A stretch of DNA of 64,000 nt, from assembly GCA_038227135.1 (NCBI GenBank), contig JBBRQC010000006.1, positions 33,854 to 97,853 on the forward strand. The letters are read 5' to 3'. Below, in pieces: positions 19,097 to 27,931 of this stretch; within the stretch, counting starts at the first letter, position 1, and each line of letters begins with the position of its first letter. The translations under genes were made by a program, and so were the position numbers. The notes beneath the pieces were generated by a model. It had not been told where the DNA came from and searched no databases. It saw only the letters and a list, made by a program, of their open reading frames with translations. This stretch comes from UBA4720 sp038227135. Lineage in GTDB: Bacteria; Gemmatimonadota; Gemmatimonadetes; Gemmatimonadales; Gemmatimonadaceae.

Positions 19097-21288
19097 CTGC
19101 AGGCGCGGTGAAGGAAAAAGACACGATTCCGGAGTGGATAAAGGAGGGCCTGCCCGAGAAAATCGACCAGGACCTGCTCGTGCGCGCCTATCGCTTCAGC
19201 GAGCACGCGCACGAAGGGCAGAAACGGCTCTCCGGTGAGAACTTTGTTTCCCATTGCGTCGAAGTCGCGAAGATCCTGGTGGACCTGCAGCTGGATTCGG
19301 TGACCGTCGCCAGCGGACTCATCCACGATGTGGTGGAGGATACCTCAGTCACCGTCGAGGACATCGAGGCGGAATTCGGAAAGGAGATCGCCGAGATAGT
19401 GGACGGGCTGACGAAAATCGGGCATCTCCCGCTAAACTCGTCGCAGGAAAGGCAGGTAGAGAACTACCGCAAGCTGCTGTTGTCGATCGCCAAGGATGCG
19501 CGGATAATCCTGATCAAGCTCGCCGATCGGCTCCACAACATGCGTACGCTGGAGTTCCTTCCGCCGGATCGCCAGAAGCGGATTGCCCAGGAGACGCGCG
19601 ACCTCTACGCGCCTCTGGCCCACAGGTTCGGAATGGCTCGGGTGCGGTGGGAGCTGGAGGATCTGGCGTTCAAGCACCTCGAGCCTGCAGAGTACAAGGT
19701 GCTTGCCAAGAAAGTCGCGACGCGTCGCACCGAGCGCGAAAAATCCATCGCATTGCTGAAGGAGCCGCTCGAGACCCATTTGAAAAAGGCCGGCATTGCC
19801 AACGTGGAAGTCAGCGGACGGCCCAAGCACCTCTGGTCGATCTACAAGAAGATGAAGAAGTGGGACAAGCCCTACGAGGAGATCTACGATCTTCTCGCGA
19901 CTCGTGTTACGGTGAATACCGTTCCCGACTGCTACCACGCGCTCGGCATCATCCACGACCAGTTCACTCCGCTGCAGGAGCGGATCAAGGACTACATCGC
20001 GCAGCCGAAGTCGAACGGCTATCAGTCGTTGCACACCACCGTCTTCGGGCCGAACCGTCAGCTGTTCGAGATCCAGATTCGCACGCGTGAGATGCACCGC
20101 ACGGCGGAATACGGGATCGCGGCGCACTGGCGCTTCAAGGAGAACGCGAAGAGCGCCGACGAGCTGGATCGTGCGCTGCAGTGGTTCCGGCAGGTGCTGG
20201 AGCTCCAGCTCGACGCCAAGACCCCCGATGAGTTCCTCGAATTTCTGAAGCTCGATCTGTATCAGGACGAGATCTTCGTCTTCACCCCTACCGGCGACGT
20301 GATCCAGCTGCCGAAGGGAGCAACCCCGATCGATTTCGCCTTCGCGGTTCACACCGAAGTGGGATTGCACTGCCAGGGAGCGCGGATCAACGGGCGGATC
20401 GCCAGTCTCGCGCGCGAGCTCAAGAACTCCGAGACCGTCGAGATCATCACGTCTCCGACGGCCAAGCCGAGCAGAGACTGGCTGGCGCACGTCAGGACCG
20501 GCAGGGCGCGTCACAAGATCCGACAGCGGCTCCGCATCGAGGAGCACAACACCTCGATCAAGCTCGGCCGGGAGATTTTCGACCGTGAGATCAAGCGCCG
20601 CCGGCTGGCCAAGCCGGAGGATTCGGACCTGCTGCGGGTGGCGAAGACGCTCCACCTCACCGATCTGAATCACCTGATCGCATCTATTGGTCAGGGCGAC
20701 GTCAACGTTTCGCAGGTGCTCAAGGATCTTTATCCGGACATCGAGCCAACCGCTGAAGCCGCCAAGTCCGGTCCGCTCGACTGGCTGGTAGACAGAGTCC
20801 GCGGTGCTCCGAAGGGCGTTCGGATCCAGGGTGTGGACGGGATGATGATCCGCTACGCCCAGTGTTGTCAGCCGGTGCCGGGAGACCCCGTTGTGGGGTA
20901 TGTAACAAAGGGCAGGGGCGTGAGCATTCACCGGTCGGATTGTCCGAACCTGCTGATGCTCGTTCAGGAGCCGGAACGGCGCATCGATATAGATTGGAAG
21001 GAGCTGGAAGGCGAGAAATTCATGGTCCGACTGGCGCTCGAAGCAACCGACAGACGCGGACTTTACGCCGACCTGGCTACAGCCGTATCAGCGACGGGCA
21101 CCGACATCAGGAGCTTCGAGCTGAATAGCGCCGATGGCCACGTGATTGGGGAGCTCGCCGTGGAAGTCGGCAACCTTGCACACCTTCAAAAAATTCTCAA
21201 GGCAGCCAGACGCGTGAAAGGCGTGACAGAGGTCGCGCGGCGCGAGCGGCTTGCCGGCGATACCAGGAATGGCGAAAGCAGTATTTGA
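19093..21288 (+). CDS. rel: Bifunctional (p)ppGpp synthetase/hydrolase
   Basis: The 731-residue protein has all RelA/SpoT domains in order. The HD hydrolase near residues 45-200 has intact metal residues (SHCVEVAKIL, LIHDVVEDT). The synthetase follows (KSNGYQSLHTTVFG), then a TGS domain (VFTPTGDVIQLPKGATPIDF), and a C-terminal ACT domain. Because the HD residues are intact it can probably both make and degrade (p)ppGpp. The GTG start overlaps the radC stop. It is the only such gene in the window. Confidence 0.96.
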   Translation: MTAGAVKEKDTIPEWIKEGLPEKIDQDLLVRAYRFSEHAHEGQKRLSGENFVSHCVEVAKILVDLQLDSVTVASGLIHDVVEDTSVTVEDIEAEFGKEIAEIVDGLTKIGHLPLNSSQERQVENYRKLLLSIAKDARIILIKLADRLHNMRTLEFLPPDRQKRIAQETRDLYAPLAHRFGMARVRWELEDLAFKHLEPAEYKVLAKKVATRRTEREKSIALLKEPLETHLKKAGIANVEVSGRPKHLWSIYKKMKKWDKPYEEIYDLLATRVTVNTVPDCYHALGIIHDQFTPLQERIKDYIAQPKSNGYQSLHTTVFGPNRQLFEIQIRTREMHRTAEYGIAAHWRFKENAKSADELDRALQWFRQVLELQLDAKTPDEFLEFLKLDLYQDEIFVFTPTGDVIQLPKGATPIDFAFAVHTEVGLHCQGARINGRIASLARELKNSETVEIITSPTAKPSRDWLAHVRTGRARHKIRQRLRIEEHNTSIKLGREIFDREIKRRRLAKPEDSDLLRVAKTLHLTDLNHLIASIGQGDVNVSQVLKDLYPDIEPTAEAAKSGPLDWLVDRVRGAPKGVRIQGVDGMMIRYAQCCQPVPGDPVVGYVTKGRGVSIHRSDCPNLLMLVQEPERRIDIDWKELEGEKFMVRLALEATDRRGLYADLATAVSATGTDIRSFELNSADGHVIGELAVEVGNLAHLQKILKAARRVKGVTEVARRERLAGDTRNGESSI

Positions 21289-23326
21289 CCTCCAGGCTCC
21301 ATTCGAGCCGGCGGGTGATCAACCGAAGGCAATCGCGGAGCTGACGCGGGGACTGGAGCGCGGGGACCGCTTCCAGACGCTTCTCGGCGTGACCGGATCC
21401 GGAAAGACGATGACCGTCGCAAACGTCATCAGGAATTTCGGGCGGCCGACGCTCGTCCTGTCGCACAACAAGACACTGGCGGCTCAGCTCTATGGAGAAA
21501 TAAAGAGCTTCTTCCCGCACAATGCAGTCGAGTACTTCATCTCGTACTACGACTACTACCAGCCGGAGGCGTACGTGCCGACGACGGACACGTACATCGA
21601 GAAGGACGCTTCGATCAACGAAGACATCGATCGCCTGCGCCTTCGCGCTACGTCGAGCCTCATGGAGCGGAGTGACGTCATCATCGTCGCCACGGTGTCG
21701 GCGATTTACGGACTCGGAGATCCGCGCAGCTACCGGGAGCAGATGGTGACGCTAACCCGGGGCCAGAAGATCCCGCGCGACGACATTCTCAGGTCGCTGG
21801 TGAAGGTCCAGTATTCCCGCAACGACATGGGCCTCGAGCGCGGGACGTTCCGCGTGCGCGGGGACACAGTCGAGATTCTTCCCGCGTACGAGGAGCAGGG
21901 CGTTCGCGTCGAGATGTGGGGAGACGAGATCGAGCGGATCAGCAAGATCAATCCTCTGACGGGGGATACGATCGCCAACCTGGAGAAGGCGGCGATTTAT
22001 CCGGCCAAGCATTTCGTGACGTCGCGTCCGACGATCGAGCGCGCCGTCGGGCTCATCCGCGACGAGCTGGCCACGCGGTTGACGGAGCTTCGCAACTCGG
22101 GCAAGCTGCTCGAGGCGCAGCGGCTCGAGTCACGGACGAACTTCGACATCGAGATGATGCTCGAGATCGGCACCTGCGCCGGCATCGAGAACTACTCGCG
22201 GCATCTCTCCGGACGGGCGGAGGGAGAGCGACCGGCGTGCCTCTTCGACTACTTCCCCGAGGATTTCCTCGTCGTCGTCGACGAGTCGCACGTGACGCTA
22301 CCGCAGATCGGCGGAATGTTCAACGGGGATCGCGCGCGGAAGCTCACGCTCGTCGACTACGGATTCCGCCTGCCGAGCGCGCTGGACAACCGTCCGCTGA
22401 TGTTCGACGAGTTCCTGTCGCTGACGCCGCGCGCGCTCAACATCACGGCGACGCCGGGAGAAATCGAGCTGCGCCTTTCCGAGGGCGCCATTGTCGAGCA
22501 GATCATTCGGCCGACTGGCCTCGTCGATCCGGAAATCGAAGTGCGTCCGGTGCGCGGTCAGGTGGACGACCTGCTCAACGAGATTCGCATCCGCGAGCGG
22601 AGAGGCGAGCGGGTGCTCGTCACGACTCTCACCAAGAGGATGGCGGAAGATCTCGCCGACTACCTGCAGCAGATGGGTGTACGGGTTCGCTACATGCACG
22701 CCGACATCGACGCGATCGAGCGCATGGAAATCATCCGCGGTCTTCGGCTCGGCGAGTTCGACGTGCTGGTTGGTATCAACCTGCTGCGCGAGGGACTCGA
22801 CCTTCCGGAGGTCTCGCTCGTTGCGATCCTCGATGCCGATCAGGAAGGATTCCTGCGCAGCGATCGGTCACTGATACAAACCGTGGGAAGGGCGGCGCGG
22901 CATCTCAGCGGCAGGGCGATCTTCTACGCGGACAAGATGACCGGCTCGATGCAGCGGTGCATGGACGAGACCAGCCGGCGCCGGGTAATTCAGACCGCAT
23001 ACAACCTCGAGCACGGAATCACGCCGGTGAGCGTGAAGAAGAGTGTGGATCAGGTCAGATTCACGACGCGGGTGGCTGACTCGCGACTGGATCGCGATGA
23101 GAGGGAGAAGGAGAAGGTGCGTCGCGTCGCAGAATCGGGCTCCCACTATGGAGCGGACAACCTTCCCGCGCTCATCGCCGATCTCGAGAAGCAGATGCGC
23201 GAGGCCGCTGCGAATCTCGACTTCGAGACGGCGGCGCGGCTGCGCGATGAGCTGTTCGAGGTGAAGGCAAAGGCGGGGCGCGAGGAGAGAAGTCGGGGAT
23301 CGCTGGCGGGCCTTCACGGCCGTTAG
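21269..23326 (+). CDS. uvrB: Excinuclease ABC subunit B
   Basis: The protein carries Walker A (GVTGSGKTMTVANV), the beta-hairpin YYDYYQPEAYVP, helicase motifs, and a C-terminal UVR motif for UvrC binding (LEKQMREAAANLDFETAARL). I start at ATG 21269, whose N-terminus MAKAVFDLQAPFEPAGDQP aligns with E. coli UvrB and gives 685 residues; a TTG at 21251 is possible. The gene overlaps rel by 20 bases. UvrB verifies damage and recruits UvrC in nucleotide excision repair. Confidence 0.97.
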   Translation: MAKAVFDLQAPFEPAGDQPKAIAELTRGLERGDRFQTLLGVTGSGKTMTVANVIRNFGRPTLVLSHNKTLAAQLYGEIKSFFPHNAVEYFISYYDYYQPEAYVPTTDTYIEKDASINEDIDRLRLRATSSLMERSDVIIVATVSAIYGLGDPRSYREQMVTLTRGQKIPRDDILRSLVKVQYSRNDMGLERGTFRVRGDTVEILPAYEEQGVRVEMWGDEIERISKINPLTGDTIANLEKAAIYPAKHFVTSRPTIERAVGLIRDELATRLTELRNSGKLLEAQRLESRTNFDIEMMLEIGTCAGIENYSRHLSGRAEGERPACLFDYFPEDFLVVVDESHVTLPQIGGMFNGDRARKLTLVDYGFRLPSALDNRPLMFDEFLSLTPRALNITATPGEIELRLSEGAIVEQIIRPTGLVDPEIEVRPVRGQVDDLLNEIRIRERRGERVLVTTLTKRMAEDLADYLQQMGVRVRYMHADIDAIERMEIIRGLRLGEFDVLVGINLLREGLDLPEVSLVAILDADQEGFLRSDRSLIQTVGRAARHLSGRAIFYADKMTGSMQRCMDETSRRRVIQTAYNLEHGITPVSVKKSVDQVRFTTRVADSRLDRDEREKEKVRRVAESGSHYGADNLPALIADLEKQMREAAANLDFETAARLRDELFEVKAKAGREERSRGSLAGLHGR

Positions 23327-23328
23327 CA

Positions 23329-23784
23329 ATGCCAGCCCACAGGCACCTTGTCCCGCCGCTCGCTGAGAGAGGACACCTCAAGCTCACCGAAGACGAGCTG
23401 CGCGAGTGGGGTCAGAACCTCGGCCGATCGATCAATCCGCCGCTGATTATCACACTAACCGGAGAGCTGGGCGCGGGCAAAACGACGCTCGCGCAGGCGA
23501 TCTGTCTCGGATACGGAGTTCCCGATCCCATCACCAGCCCGACCTACGCGCTCGTCCAGGAATATTCCGCGCCACGTTCGGCGGTGTTTCACATCGATCT
23601 CTACCGCGTGGAGTCGCCCGAGCAGCTCACGAATCTCGGCTGGGACGACATCCTCGACTCGCGGGCACTGATTCTGGTGGAATGGCCTGAGCGCGCGGGT
23701 GGGCGACTGCCGGAAGATCATCTGCCGATCGACATCGACTACATCGACGGAGACCCGACTCGTCGGATTCTTCTCGCCGGGTGA
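23329..23784 (+). CDS. tsaE: tRNA t6A synthesis ATPase TsaE
   Basis: The 151-residue protein contains the P-loop LTGELGAGKTTLAQAI, the segment SPTYALVQEY, and a C-terminal IDLYRVESPEQL region, all hallmarks of TsaE/YjeE. With TsaB and TsaD it makes the threonylcarbamoyl modification of tRNA A37. The tsaB partner follows after 13 bases. The start ATG is two bases after uvrB. Confidence 0.93.
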   Translation: MPAHRHLVPPLAERGHLKLTEDELREWGQNLGRSINPPLIITLTGELGAGKTTLAQAICLGYGVPDPITSPTYALVQEYSAPRSAVFHIDLYRVESPEQLTNLGWDDILDSRALILVEWPERAGGRLPEDHLPIDIDYIDGDPTRRILLAG

Positions 23785-23797
23785 GAGTCGCAGGGGC

Positions 23798-24487
23798 ATG
23801 ACGCGTTCCTACACGATTGCACTCGACGGATCCACGTATCAGGGGAGCGTCGCGGTCATTCGCGACGATCAGGTTGTGGCCGAGCGTACTCTGGGCGGGG
23901 AGGACGGCGGAACTCTGCGCGCGGGAAGGGGAGACGCCCTGATGCCAGCAATTGCCGAATGTCTGAGCGAGGCTGGGATCAATCGCGGCGCGATCGCGCG
24001 GATCGTGTGCGGGGCGGGACCAGGCAGCTTCACGAGTCTGCGTGTGGCCGGCTCGCTTGCGAAGGGCCTCGCCGCGGGGTACGGAGTTGAGCTCTACGCC
24101 GTTTCGTCGCTCATTCTGACTATCGCCGGTGCTCGACCGCCCCTACCCGCGGGAAAATATCTTTCCGTCCTCGACGCGATGCGCGGTGAATACTTTGCCG
24201 CCCGGGTTACGCTGCAATCGGATCAAACGGTAATTCAATCGGAGGCGACAACCTTGATCAGCGCGGCGGAGCTCGGGGAGATGGGCGGGCGCGAGCCACT
24301 TGTTCGCGTCGTGGGGCCAGCTCAGGGCCTCGATTTCCGTCCGCACGCGAGGGGCGTCGCCCCTCTGCTCAAATCCCTGGTCGGTGACGGCCCGGTCGAT
24401 CTCGCTTCGTGGGAGCCGAACTACGGCCGGCTGTCGGAGGCGCAGGTGCGGTGGGAGGCGGCGCACGGGCGTCCCCTTCAGGCATGA
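23798..24487 (+). CDS. tsaB: tRNA t6A synthesis protein TsaB
   Basis: The protein starts MTRSYTIALDGSTYQGSVAV and holds CGAGPGSFTSLRVAGSLAKG, the family signature. The ATG is preceded by AGGGG, giving 229 residues; longer in-frame forms would overlap tsaE without support. TsaB is the non-catalytic partner of TsaD in the t6A complex. It overlaps rimI by four bases. tsaD is not in the window. Confidence 0.92.
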   Translation: MTRSYTIALDGSTYQGSVAVIRDDQVVAERTLGGEDGGTLRAGRGDALMPAIAECLSEAGINRGAIARIVCGAGPGSFTSLRVAGSLAKGLAAGYGVELYAVSSLILTIAGARPPLPAGKYLSVLDAMRGEYFAARVTLQSDQTVIQSEATTLISAAELGEMGGREPLVRVVGPAQGLDFRPHARGVAPLLKSLVGDGPVDLASWEPNYGRLSEAQVRWEAAHGRPLQA

Positions 24488-24981
24488 CCGCTTTCCTCCG
24501 GCCGGCGATCGAGACCGACCTCAGCTACGTCGCCCAGATCGAGAAGTCCTCCTTCGCCGACCCCTGGAGCGTGCAATCATTCCGGCGTCTCCTTGGCGTT
24601 GCACCCGCTATCTTTCTCGTAGCACTTTGTCCACCGGATCAGGCCATCGCAGGATATGTGGTCGCGTTCGCGGTTGAGGAGGACGGCGAGCTGCTGAACG
24701 TTGCGGTAGACGCGAAGTTCCGTGGACAAGGTCTGGCGGGACAGATGCTGGACGCGGTGCTGATCGAGCTGGGCGCGCGAGGCGTTCGCGCCGCGTTTCT
24801 CGAGGTCCGCGAATCCAACAGCGCCGCGCGCGCGCTTTACGAGTCACGGGCATTCGTCGAGATCGGACGAAGATCGAGGTATTACCGTAGCCCGGTCGAG
24901 GATGCGCTGGTGTTGAGAAGAACTCTCGAGGTCGCCGAGGGCGACAGCAGGAGAGCGCAGGGCAGTTTTGCTGATCGTTGA
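24484..24981 (+). CDS. rimI: Ribosomal protein S18 alanine N-acetyltransferase-like
   Basis: The 165-residue protein is a GNAT acetyltransferase. It has the acetyl-CoA motif VDAKFRGQGLAGQMLDAVL and the following LEVRESNSAARALYESRAF, which matches RimI. The ATG overlaps the tsaB stop. The tsaE-tsaB-rimI order is widely conserved and supports the name. RimI acetylates the N-terminal alanine of S18 in E. coli; other targets are possible here. Confidence 0.88.
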   Translation: MTAFLRPAIETDLSYVAQIEKSSFADPWSVQSFRRLLGVAPAIFLVALCPPDQAIAGYVVAFAVEEDGELLNVAVDAKFRGQGLAGQMLDAVLIELGARGVRAAFLEVRESNSAARALYESRAFVEIGRRSRYYRSPVEDALVLRRTLEVAEGDSRRAQGSFADR

Positions 24982-24991
24982 AATCGTTGGT

Positions 24992-25020
24992 TTGCCCGGG
25001 CCCTGAGCCCTACCTATACT
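24992..25020 (+). promoter_or_regulatory. Sigma-70-type promoter for ssb
   Basis: TTGCCC at 24992-24997 and TATACT at 25015-25020 are separated by exactly 17 bp. The -35 box matches consensus at four of six bases and the -10 box at five of six. It lies 37 bp before the ssb start, which has a strong AGGAGG ribosome-binding site. Confidence 0.6.
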
Positions 25021-25057
25021 ATTCTGGGCGGGAACCGAACTCTCGCCAGGAGGCACA

Positions 25058-25558
25058 GTGAGTCGAAGTCTGAACAAAGTCATGCTGATCGGAAACCTGG
25101 GCAGCGATCCGGAAGTCCGATCGACAACGGGTGGCGGCAGGGTCGCGACGTTTTCGGTCGCGACGAGCCGGCAGTGGAATTCGCCGAATGGTGAGAAGCA
25201 GGAGAAGACCGAGTGGCACCGGTGCGTGGTCTGGAACAGCAAAGCGTCCACCCTCGCCGACGTCGTCGAGAAATATTGCAAGAAGGGCGACAGGATCTAC
25301 GTCGAAGGACGCATCGAGTACCGCCAGTGGCAGGACAAGGAAAACCAGACCCGCTACAGCACAGAGATCAACGTGCGCGAGCTTGTGATGCTGGGCGGTG
25401 GTAAGGGTGGCGGCGGTGACTTCGACGGTGAGAGCTCGGGGAGAAGTCGCGCTCCGGCCGCCGCGGGTGCCAAGACATCGGGCGGCACGACCGGCGCGGG
25501 CGATTTCGAGGATTTCCCTGGCGCCCTGCAGGACACCGACGACGACTTGCCGTTCTAA
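25058..25558 (+). CDS. ssb: Single-stranded DNA-binding protein
   Basis: The 166-residue protein has an OB fold (SRSLNKVMLIGNLGSDPEVR, then EWHRCVVW). A glycine-rich linker follows, and the acidic tip DDDLPF binds partner repair and replication proteins. The GTG start is preceded by AGGAGG. The gene has its own promoter and terminator-like hairpin, so it is probably monocistronic. It coats single-stranded DNA in replication, repair and recombination. Confidence 0.96.
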   Translation: MSRSLNKVMLIGNLGSDPEVRSTTGGGRVATFSVATSRQWNSPNGEKQEKTEWHRCVVWNSKASTLADVVEKYCKKGDRIYVEGRIEYRQWQDKENQTRYSTEINVRELVMLGGGKGGGGDFDGESSGRSRAPAAAGAKTSGGTTGAGDFEDFPGALQDTDDDLPF

Positions 25559-25582
25559 CCGCGCAGGATTTGAAATGGTCTG

Positions 25583-25609
25583 AGCGGCCCCGCGTTGCGG
25601 GGCCGCTTT
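25583..25609 (+). terminator. Terminator-like hairpin after ssb
   Basis: AGCGGCCCCGC (25583-25593) pairs perfectly with GCGGGGCCGCT (25597-25607) around a GTT loop, an 11-bp GC-rich stem, followed by TT only. The stem is strong but the T run is weak. It lies 24 bases after the ssb stop. Confidence 0.7.
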
Positions 25610-25676
25610 GGCTATCTGGAAGGCGGAGCAGGGAGCCGTCACCCTCCAGTTGACGGCGGTTCAGCTCCCGTACAAG

Positions 25677-25745
25677 GGTCAGGCGTGACCTTAGGCCTGT
25701 CCTTTCCGTCCAATGGGTGACCCGCCATGCGGGCGTCTTACCCAT
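25677..25745 (+). promoter_or_regulatory. Structured leader of the LysM gene
   Basis: GGTCA/TGACC (25677-25681 with 25686-25690) forms a small stem. Downstream, ATGGGT (25713-25718) pairs with ACCCAT (25740-25745) and encloses CCCGC (25721-25725) paired with GCGGG (25729-25733). The nested stems end 23 bases before the GTG start. An in-frame ATG at 25727 falls inside the inner hairpin, which argues against its use. I do not recognise a known riboswitch. Confidence 0.35.
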
Positions 25746-25768
25746 CCGACAAGTTCCGGGAGCACGAA

Positions 25769-27010
25769 GTGATCGGTCAATTCCTTAAGGCAACGTCAAC
25801 AACCGCAAGCAGATCGGGCGCTCGCGCCTCCATTGTTTGCGCGGCACTGCTCCTGTGCGGCGCGACGAGGACCGCGGTCGCTCAAGACAAACCCGCCGCC
25901 CCCGAGACCGTTCGTGCGGACACAGTCACCCGGATGCTCGTGGTCTCCGACACGACGAAGGAAGTCAAGCACACCGTCAAGAAGGGCGACACTCTCTGGG
26001 ATTTGGCGAAGTTCTACCTCAAGGATCCGTTCCGGTGGCCTGAGATCTTCCGCCGCAACACCGATGTCGTAAAGAACCCGCATTGGATTTACCCCGGCGA
26101 AGTCATTCGCATCTGGGGCACGGAAGTGAAGACGGAAGCACTTGCGCATGCCGACAGCGCTGGCGAAGTCGTGTCGCACGTCGTCACTCGCCCCGTTCCC
26201 CAGCAGCCGCAACAGACCACCACCGCAGCCAGCGGCTCGGATCTGACGGTTTTTGCGTCTCCCTTGAGCCGCGCTGCCGCATCGATATCCGCTGAAGTAA
26301 CGGGCCGCAGCCGCGGTGGGTCGGTTCGTCCTGGCGAAGTCCAGGCCGCGCCGTACGCCGATCGCGATGGAGGCCCCAGGGACGCCGGCCGAGTCGTAGC
26401 CAGCGCCGACCGGCCGGGCATCAAGACCAGCATCGTACGGTCCAAGTATCAGCTGAACGACGCTCTCTATGTCGGGCTCCCCAAAGGATCCATCGCGCGT
26501 CTTGGCGATACTTACATGTCCTACGTGCTCGGCCCGGACCTCGGTGATTTCGGACAGGTCGTGATTCCAACCGGGATTCTCCGCATTGAGAGCATCGCTT
26601 CCGGTCAGCGGGCGCTCGCGCGGATCGTTCGCCAGTATGGAGAGGTCGAGCTCGACCAACGGTTGACCACTGTCCCGGACATCACTTTCCCCACCGGATC
26701 GCTTTCTGCCGTTGCGGGAGGGGTCAGGGGAACGGTGATCTACGTGCACGAAGAGCCGGTGCTTCCTTCGATCGGCCACTACGTACTGATATCTCCCAAC
26801 GCCAAGAACGGCGTGAAGGTCGGCGACGAGATCACGTTCATCGACAATTCCGTCGGAATGGATAATGAGACCGCGGCACCACCTGTTGTGGCAGCCATCG
26901 GCCAGGTTGTGCGCGTGACTCCGTACGCCACGAGCGTGATCATCATCCGGCAGCAGCAGCCTACGATCCACGAAGGAATGTCGGTCCGGCTGACGGGCAC
27001 AACACCATAG
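25769..27010 (+). CDS. Secreted LysM-domain protein
   Basis: With the GTG start (GGGAG six bases upstream) the protein has 413 residues. It begins with a clear signal peptide whose hydrophobic core SIVCAALLLCGATRTAVA ends before QDKP. A LysM domain follows (HTVKKGDTLWDLAKFYLKDP and NPHWIYPGEVIRI), which binds peptidoglycan. The C-terminal ~250 residues show no domain I recognise. It may sense or organise the cell wall in the periplasm. An ATG 42 bases upstream lies inside a leader hairpin and would place the signal peptide too far from the N-terminus. Confidence 0.8.
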   Translation: MIGQFLKATSTTASRSGARASIVCAALLLCGATRTAVAQDKPAAPETVRADTVTRMLVVSDTTKEVKHTVKKGDTLWDLAKFYLKDPFRWPEIFRRNTDVVKNPHWIYPGEVIRIWGTEVKTEALAHADSAGEVVSHVVTRPVPQQPQQTTTAASGSDLTVFASPLSRAAASISAEVTGRSRGGSVRPGEVQAAPYADRDGGPRDAGRVVASADRPGIKTSIVRSKYQLNDALYVGLPKGSIARLGDTYMSYVLGPDLGDFGQVVIPTGILRIESIASGQRALARIVRQYGEVELDQRLTTVPDITFPTGSLSAVAGGVRGTVIYVHEEPVLPSIGHYVLISPNAKNGVKVGDEITFIDNSVGMDNETAAPPVVAAIGQVVRVTPYATSVIIIRQQQPTIHEGMSVRLTGTTP

Positions 27011-27018
27011 GGTACGAG

Positions 27019-27071
27019 CCACACGTCGCCTGAGTCGCAACGCTTGCGACCGAGGCGTGTCAGGCGAGTGG
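27019..27071 (+). terminator. Nested hairpin after the LysM gene
   Basis: TCGCCTGA (27026-27033) pairs with TCAGGCGA (27060-27067) and is extended by CCAC/GTGG. Inside it, TCGCAA (27035-27040) pairs with TTGCGA (27044-27049). There is no T run, so it may be a rho-dependent or stabilising 3' structure. A second small stem, GCCCT-AAA-AGGGC, follows at about 27086-27098 before hemX. Confidence 0.4.
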
Positions 27072-27124
27072 TGCGCCGGTAAAGTGCCCTAAAAGGGCGC
27101 CAGGGAATTAAATTAGAGCGATCA

Positions 27125-27931
27125 ATGATCCCGATCGCCCACTTCATTGCTGTCACGTTCTACGTCGGCGCCGCCGCCATCGCGGCGCTGCCTTTTGCCC
27201 GCCGCGTAAAGGCGCCGGTTGGCGGCGTCGTAATCGCGCTTCTGCTCGGCATCGGGGCGCACGCCACGGGTCTGGCTGGGCTCACCCGGCAAGCCGGTGC
27301 CGCGTCGCTAACCGGACTTGGACCGGGCCTCTCGTTTGCCGGGCTGGTGCTCGCGCTGTCACTGCTGATAGTGGAGAGTCTGGCGCGCGAGGTGAGCCTC
27401 ACTCTCGTAGCCGCACCGCTCGCGGCGCTCGTGACGATGGCCGGCAACCTTACGGGCTTGCAGCCATTCCTCGAGCCGCAGGGGACCCGCGCTGTGTGGC
27501 TTGCGATGCACATCGTGCTCAGCTTCGTGGGGATCGCCGCTTACGCGACTGCCGCTGCGGCCGGGACTATGTATCTCGTCGCACACCGCGAGCTGAAGTC
27601 TGCGCGATTCGGGGCGATCTTCAGGTTCTTCCCCCCACTCGACACGCTCGATCGCGTGAACCACGTGGCATCCATTACGAGCTTTTTCGGGCTCACGCTC
27701 GGACTGTCCCTCGCCACAGCGTATTCGTTCGAGTACCGGGCGCTGGTGCTGCCGCAGATCATCTGGGGAACGGCGGCGTGGATTGCCGTCAGCGCGCTGG
27801 TCCTTGGCCGGGTTCTCCGCGGTTGGCAGGCCCGACGCGCGGCGCTCATGTCCGCGCTCACCTTTGCCAGCGTCATGGCGCTCTATGTGGTGTTCCGCAT
27901 GGCGGCGCTCAACCGCGGACAATTCCTGTGA
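27125..27931 (+). CDS. HemX/CcsA-family membrane protein
   Basis: The 268-residue protein has about eight predicted membrane helices. It includes WLAMHIVLSFVGIAAYATAA, which resembles the core of the cytochrome c assembly family CcsA/ResC/HemX. It lacks an obvious tryptophan-rich WWD haem-handling motif, so it is closer to HemX. In Bacillus and many others HemX is encoded next to hemA and influences HemA level; here two genes downstream is hemA. It shares four bases with the next gene. Confidence 0.75.
   Translation: MIPIAHFIAVTFYVGAAAIAALPFARRVKAPVGGVVIALLLGIGAHATGLAGLTRQAGAASLTGLGPGLSFAGLVLALSLLIVESLAREVSLTLVAAPLAALVTMAGNLTGLQPFLEPQGTRAVWLAMHIVLSFVGIAAYATAAAAGTMYLVAHRELKSARFGAIFRFFPPLDTLDRVNHVASITSFFGLTLGLSLATAYSFEYRALVLPQIIWGTAAWIAVSALVLGRVLRGWQARRAALMSALTFASVMALYVVFRMAALNRGQFL

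Noticed and set aside
19432..20931. 499-codon minus-strand frame opposite rel
   Set aside because: It lies wholly within the conserved rel gene and has no recognisable domain.
25727..27010. Longer form of the LysM gene from ATG 25727
   Set aside because: The ATG lies in a hairpin, and the extra residues push the signal peptide away from the N-terminus.
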